DNA from: a bacterium
GTDB lineage: Bacteria > Desulfobacterota > Deferrisomatia > Deferrisomatales > Deferrisomataceae
DNA: 64,000 nt
Direction: 5' to 3'
NCBI GenBank assembly: GCA_027021615.1
Contig: JALUTY010000107.1
Location: 22,534-86,533, forward strand
Part shown: piece by piece, positions 63,901 through 64,000 of the stretch
Layout of the letters: every line of letters begins with the position of its first letter
Position numbering within the stretch: the stretch's first letter is position 1
The notes under the pieces: generated by a model
The model's input: the letters and a program-made list of their open reading frames with translations, nothing else
The model's database searches: none
What the model was told of the DNA's origin: nothing
Program-made: the position numbers and the translations under genes

Positions 63901-64000
63901 GCCCTCGGGTATCTGCGAAGCGCGGTGAGCGACACGGTCCTCTCCCCCACGGCCTTCAAGGGGGTGCTGGACGATGTGAGGATCTACGACCGGGTGCTCA
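54943..64000 (+). CDS. Giant secreted modular FG-GAP/CARDB/PKD/LamG protein, 3' end beyond window
   Basis: 3,019 codons are open with no stop. ATG at 54943 follows GAGGAGGG. A long signal peptide ends near residue 46 (PAHARG). An unrecognised N-terminal region (47-480) precedes a PKD-like domain (about 483-572) and a CARDB (about 664). Two large homologous blocks follow, starting near 784 and 1844. Each has two Ig-like HePIG domains (PPEI...GMxI...W.P), a CARDB, a seven-bladed-propeller-sized set of FG-GAP repeats (DLDGDGxPEIV), the motif WNQ-Y-TNVN-DG-IP, a second CARDB and a discoidin-like domain. A LamG/pentraxin domain starts near 2829. Ca-binding DxDGDG loops are frequent. Probably a cell-surface adhesin or matrix protein; function unknown. 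Confidence 0.85.
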   Translation, partial: MGTRWIAVGTGCGSCRLRNLLQSIVLLPWLCATLSLLGPPPAHARGQLLLWPEGSTRATFGPNEAITIGTGVMRHVQGCSPGGIDDFISPWTSVYIVPSGSVRPGDALSDVGGVPNSVEGAAWGIFVSETIGFTEPGGAIGPGTYAVVYDECQNGRLDPIDGVFDPAFDVLAPLGIPQIDEEIARLKSAAAAESLYWADVCKSHVINIQMLSLLDSIIHGLPGVSGFLTGGGGSFGSWLNQKIIQIVAASAGLAGQDPVMASFTNCFNMFKHYAAIANDPPDPQFQETTPLEPRARAGSWGRDPLAAAWAAVADASADEAAVLGAFLSALERYQGARDAGDAGWALIHARALQGYADLLRGQLGRTSSGLSGAVAALSNDPRPWDEISAELEALRSRLETSGLTPEEREEARNLGFSDIEIDEMIAGFVAQDFAWDQNTLLAEISQVIDANAQLQNALALFSAGMVEIAAGLEADPRVPDTHPVADAGGPYLGVEGQPLSFDGTSSRGPRAIVSYEWDLDGDGEFDDASGPGPSYVYSAPFHGIVGLRVTDETGAANVAYAFLDVAETNRAPRIDAVSPVPRTVELFAGDSQVFEVSVSDPEGDAFSVEWMVDGVFAASGEAFGYLTSASDVGIRWIEAIATDADPLGGSVRVGWIVSVSGARLPNLVVSSLTASDLAPARGANVSLSARVCNTGRTGVQDVAVRFTREDPAAGPVPITPDITIPSLAADACKAVTSDFDTTGLEGSQLVYAAADPDDAKVESDETDNRAALAIQIQEAIANLPPEILSDPITTGTVTAPYAYRPVVVDPDGDPLAFEGIAGPAGMAINPATGELRWIPQDYDAGSHEVAFRVRDGRGGTAEQRFTLTVEGNRRPEFTSSPVTAAALMEPYIYEVTATDPDGETVTFSLGEAPQGMTIHPQEGTIRWIPAPGQEGIHNVVVRAVDERGGEARQAYTVRVPSSQARPDLVVVGVDNGAVSTDPQALSIRGAVGVTVGNAGPVDVTARFRLLVFHDRSGDGLFTDGEDPVLGEATLDGLPALETASVSVPVSGTLRFRGDLIHAWVDSGEEVAEADETNNVGHSGRASAFRPEPGPFTPELEWSWPASVPEGELVMPEYDDVMTTPLVVNLTDDNGDGVIDTGDVPDVVFVTTCWTDCGPQEIDHGILRAVSGKDGSPLWDLTDPAFRVLPYHPIAAGDLDGDGLVEIVARHVQADRLPIARWPGYLIVENDGTPKGMSVYNTNARGNGVLSIADLDGDGSPEIVDGKGVSNADGSLSWTGSKCFGARVWRGDFSSAEASAVADLDLDGRMELITGPVAYRADGSIYYDISVPIGTSFRSPWDPMPCKGGHPAVGNFDDDPYPEIVVAERVVVLLDHLGNVIWQTGDIDAAGPPAVADLDGDGLPEIAVAGSAYVRAVDHDGTLMWSFPIQDASGYTGATVFDFEGDGNAEVVYQDENYLRVFRGTDGAVLFQVANPSGTRIETPVVADVDNDGRAEIVVARNQMGSRGWRTGTFDAGIFVYGDRWDRWIGTRRIWNQDGYYITNVNEDGTIPPQETPNWQVFNNFRVNEPVPEEENDPHAAPDLTASLIRVDETGCPDTATLTARIGNGGGDVAPAGVPVSFYDGDPDAGAPRIGTAHTTQVLGPGEFEDVSVTFDRPADGPHRITAVADDGENLTESENLLGLEGVRVVSRDNLNNPLLAFDTSLGTAAQPAATGGAAVLELEFPFPVNVRSIRALTYYEHPSAVTVTFPDGDEILSDVDHYGTGGIFAAFNTPPGFRERKGVTRIRFEFSGTTTTTYIRDIRIQGSYVDPDRRGIVAEGREDNNRTSHTVGLCGNAVPENSPPEILSAAVTEAVQGIPYRYDVKATDLDGDPLEYVLAAAPEGMAVDAATGRISWMPQPFQQGSLGVTLEVRDGRGGVAVQEYSIDLRPVDRPPEITSAPPTEARVGEVYAYDVEATDPEGEPLRYALEDAPAGMSIDGDTGLVRWRPALSQVGSHRVTVRVRDLGGASADQTFTLVVLSGTAGPDLVVSQVDNLPSVTDIQTLALGGRVAVTFGNAGDAPVSGTFELILFADGNGNGAFDPDVDSVLGSATHGGGMAGGQYLTYEIEVAGTVAFRDDLIYAFVDSGGAVAEADETNNVRATGASSRHRGSPDAFSVEEERSIRPPNGRFHSIPLVANLNDDNGDGRIDEEDVPEIVFMDTWNTIRVYDGASGDLLWSWVNSGAPPYWRFDVGTPAVGDVDGDGFPEILAPTIADWGRPYYGQRMIVLDHEGNLETLTGKWRGYLGGGAAVHIANIDRQGLPEILVGNVILNGDGTLRCQGSGAKGDGGSISVAVDLDLAGDLEVVAGNTAYRSDCSILWQNPNVPDGRVSVADLDDDPYPEIVLVGTDNQVRVLEHDGTLKAGPVTPPGVGTEGIHGLAVLADFDGDGAPEIAVAAGSVVSVLDPADLSVVWTRGLSTVTGAPAAFDLEGDGSSEVLISSMWYRNPTFYILSGRDGSIRYTRPVWNAHRGIYPVVADVDRDGNAEIVLHDPAYGIRILGERSDEWVGTRPVWNQYAYHVTNVNDDGSIPVVEPNPALLDNSFLQNPPKLLAPDITASRIVVDGSACPDAVEVTARIGNGGGAPVAAGVPVTFFDGDPYGNGRRIGQVETSRPLSPGEYEDVAVTLEAPEPGVHRLTVVADLETEVENLALLPGVTATASSEYYQDSAYGAIDGKPTVWCTKYGVPSSHLQVHFPFPVDVDRVTMTHGTIPSYASPRFASGRLVFSNGSEIPVTLSNGGGAFDIPVQEGVTWVRFEADGPGCFSEFVPRGVVSDLSGLAEPPPDETMVAHWPLDGSAADATGNGHDGEVRGGPQTVPGLTTPALEFDGRDDALVVDGFADMPSDRITVSLWMKAGDEANRGTLVSYRGGWAGDGLLRIENPTNLRVCIHNACFDTGIDVSDGGWHHIALTSEPQGNSGAPTRLYVDGRPAGSWRVGGMITQGGDLALGYLRSAVSDTVLSPTAFKGVLDDVRIYDRVL

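Overview
The window is 64 kb of a GC-rich bacterial chromosome with dense, mostly ordinary genes. The gene set points to an anaerobic or microaerophilic Gram-negative of the deltaproteobacterial kind (Desulfobacterota, Deferrisoma-like). It holds a 15-heme cytochrome c, rubredoxin with a flavodiiron protein, aldehyde:ferredoxin oxidoreductase, a biotin-dependent sodium-pump decarboxylase cluster, a membrane pyrophosphatase and a TRAP transporter. The taxonomic placement is inference from gene content; no marker gene was compared.

Layout. 1-4.3 kb (minus): end-truncated glmU, then retropepsin-like protease, 15-heme cytochrome and TPR lipoprotein-like protein. 4.4-5.8 kb: rubredoxin and a frameshifted flavodiiron protein. 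5.8-6.2 kb: an unassigned small-RNA-like unit and a MITE-like repeat. 6.2-12.3 kb: a TRAP transporter/FAD-dependent 2-hydroxyacid dehydrogenase operon with a divergent GntR/FadR-type regulator. 12.3-21.4 kb: acyl-CoA synthetase, DnaJ, a four-PAS hybrid histidine kinase, PilT, a cyclodeaminase-like protein and a pseudouridine synthase. 21.4-29 kb: RCKP rubredoxin-like peptide, hpt, UspA, a redoxin/FMN-binding fusion, a CDF transporter, FmdB, dapA-dapB and folK. 29-31.9 kb: an AOR/class II aldolase operon. 32-39.3 kb: APH/kinase fusion, tRNA-Phe, ispE, tRNA-Gln, prs, rplY, pth and hppA. 39.4-47.6 kb: two regulators and a biotin carboxyltransferase/Na+ pump cluster. 47.6-53 kb: small membrane proteins, PflX-like radical SAM protein, split CoA-transferase genes, DUF2889, a cupin regulator and tRNA-Arg. 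53.2-54.9 kb: an internally deleted IS21 derivative and gene debris. 54.9-64 kb: the first 3,019 codons of a giant secreted modular protein that runs off the window.

How it fits together. The TRAP transporter and dehydrogenase would import and oxidise a hydroxy or keto acid. The oadA/mmdA/biotin carrier/oadB-G genes would move carboxyl groups between oxaloacetate or pyruvate and methylmalonyl-CoA while exporting sodium. HppA carries the K+-dependent sequence signature and can also energise the membrane. The cytochrome/TPR locus suggests periplasmic electron transfer.

The least explained signal is intergenic. A family of mosaic repeats, built of GACCGAC-type units, CTAGTTTCTAG-type units and GGCGCTCCA-type units, sits directly in front of at least seven unrelated start codons. 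It always has the same polarity and ends in CGAAGTTA(C). One copy contains a perfect 10-unit 7-bp tandem array in front of folK. Two further MITE-like families lie at 6.05-6.21 kb and on both sides of the CoA-transferase alpha gene.
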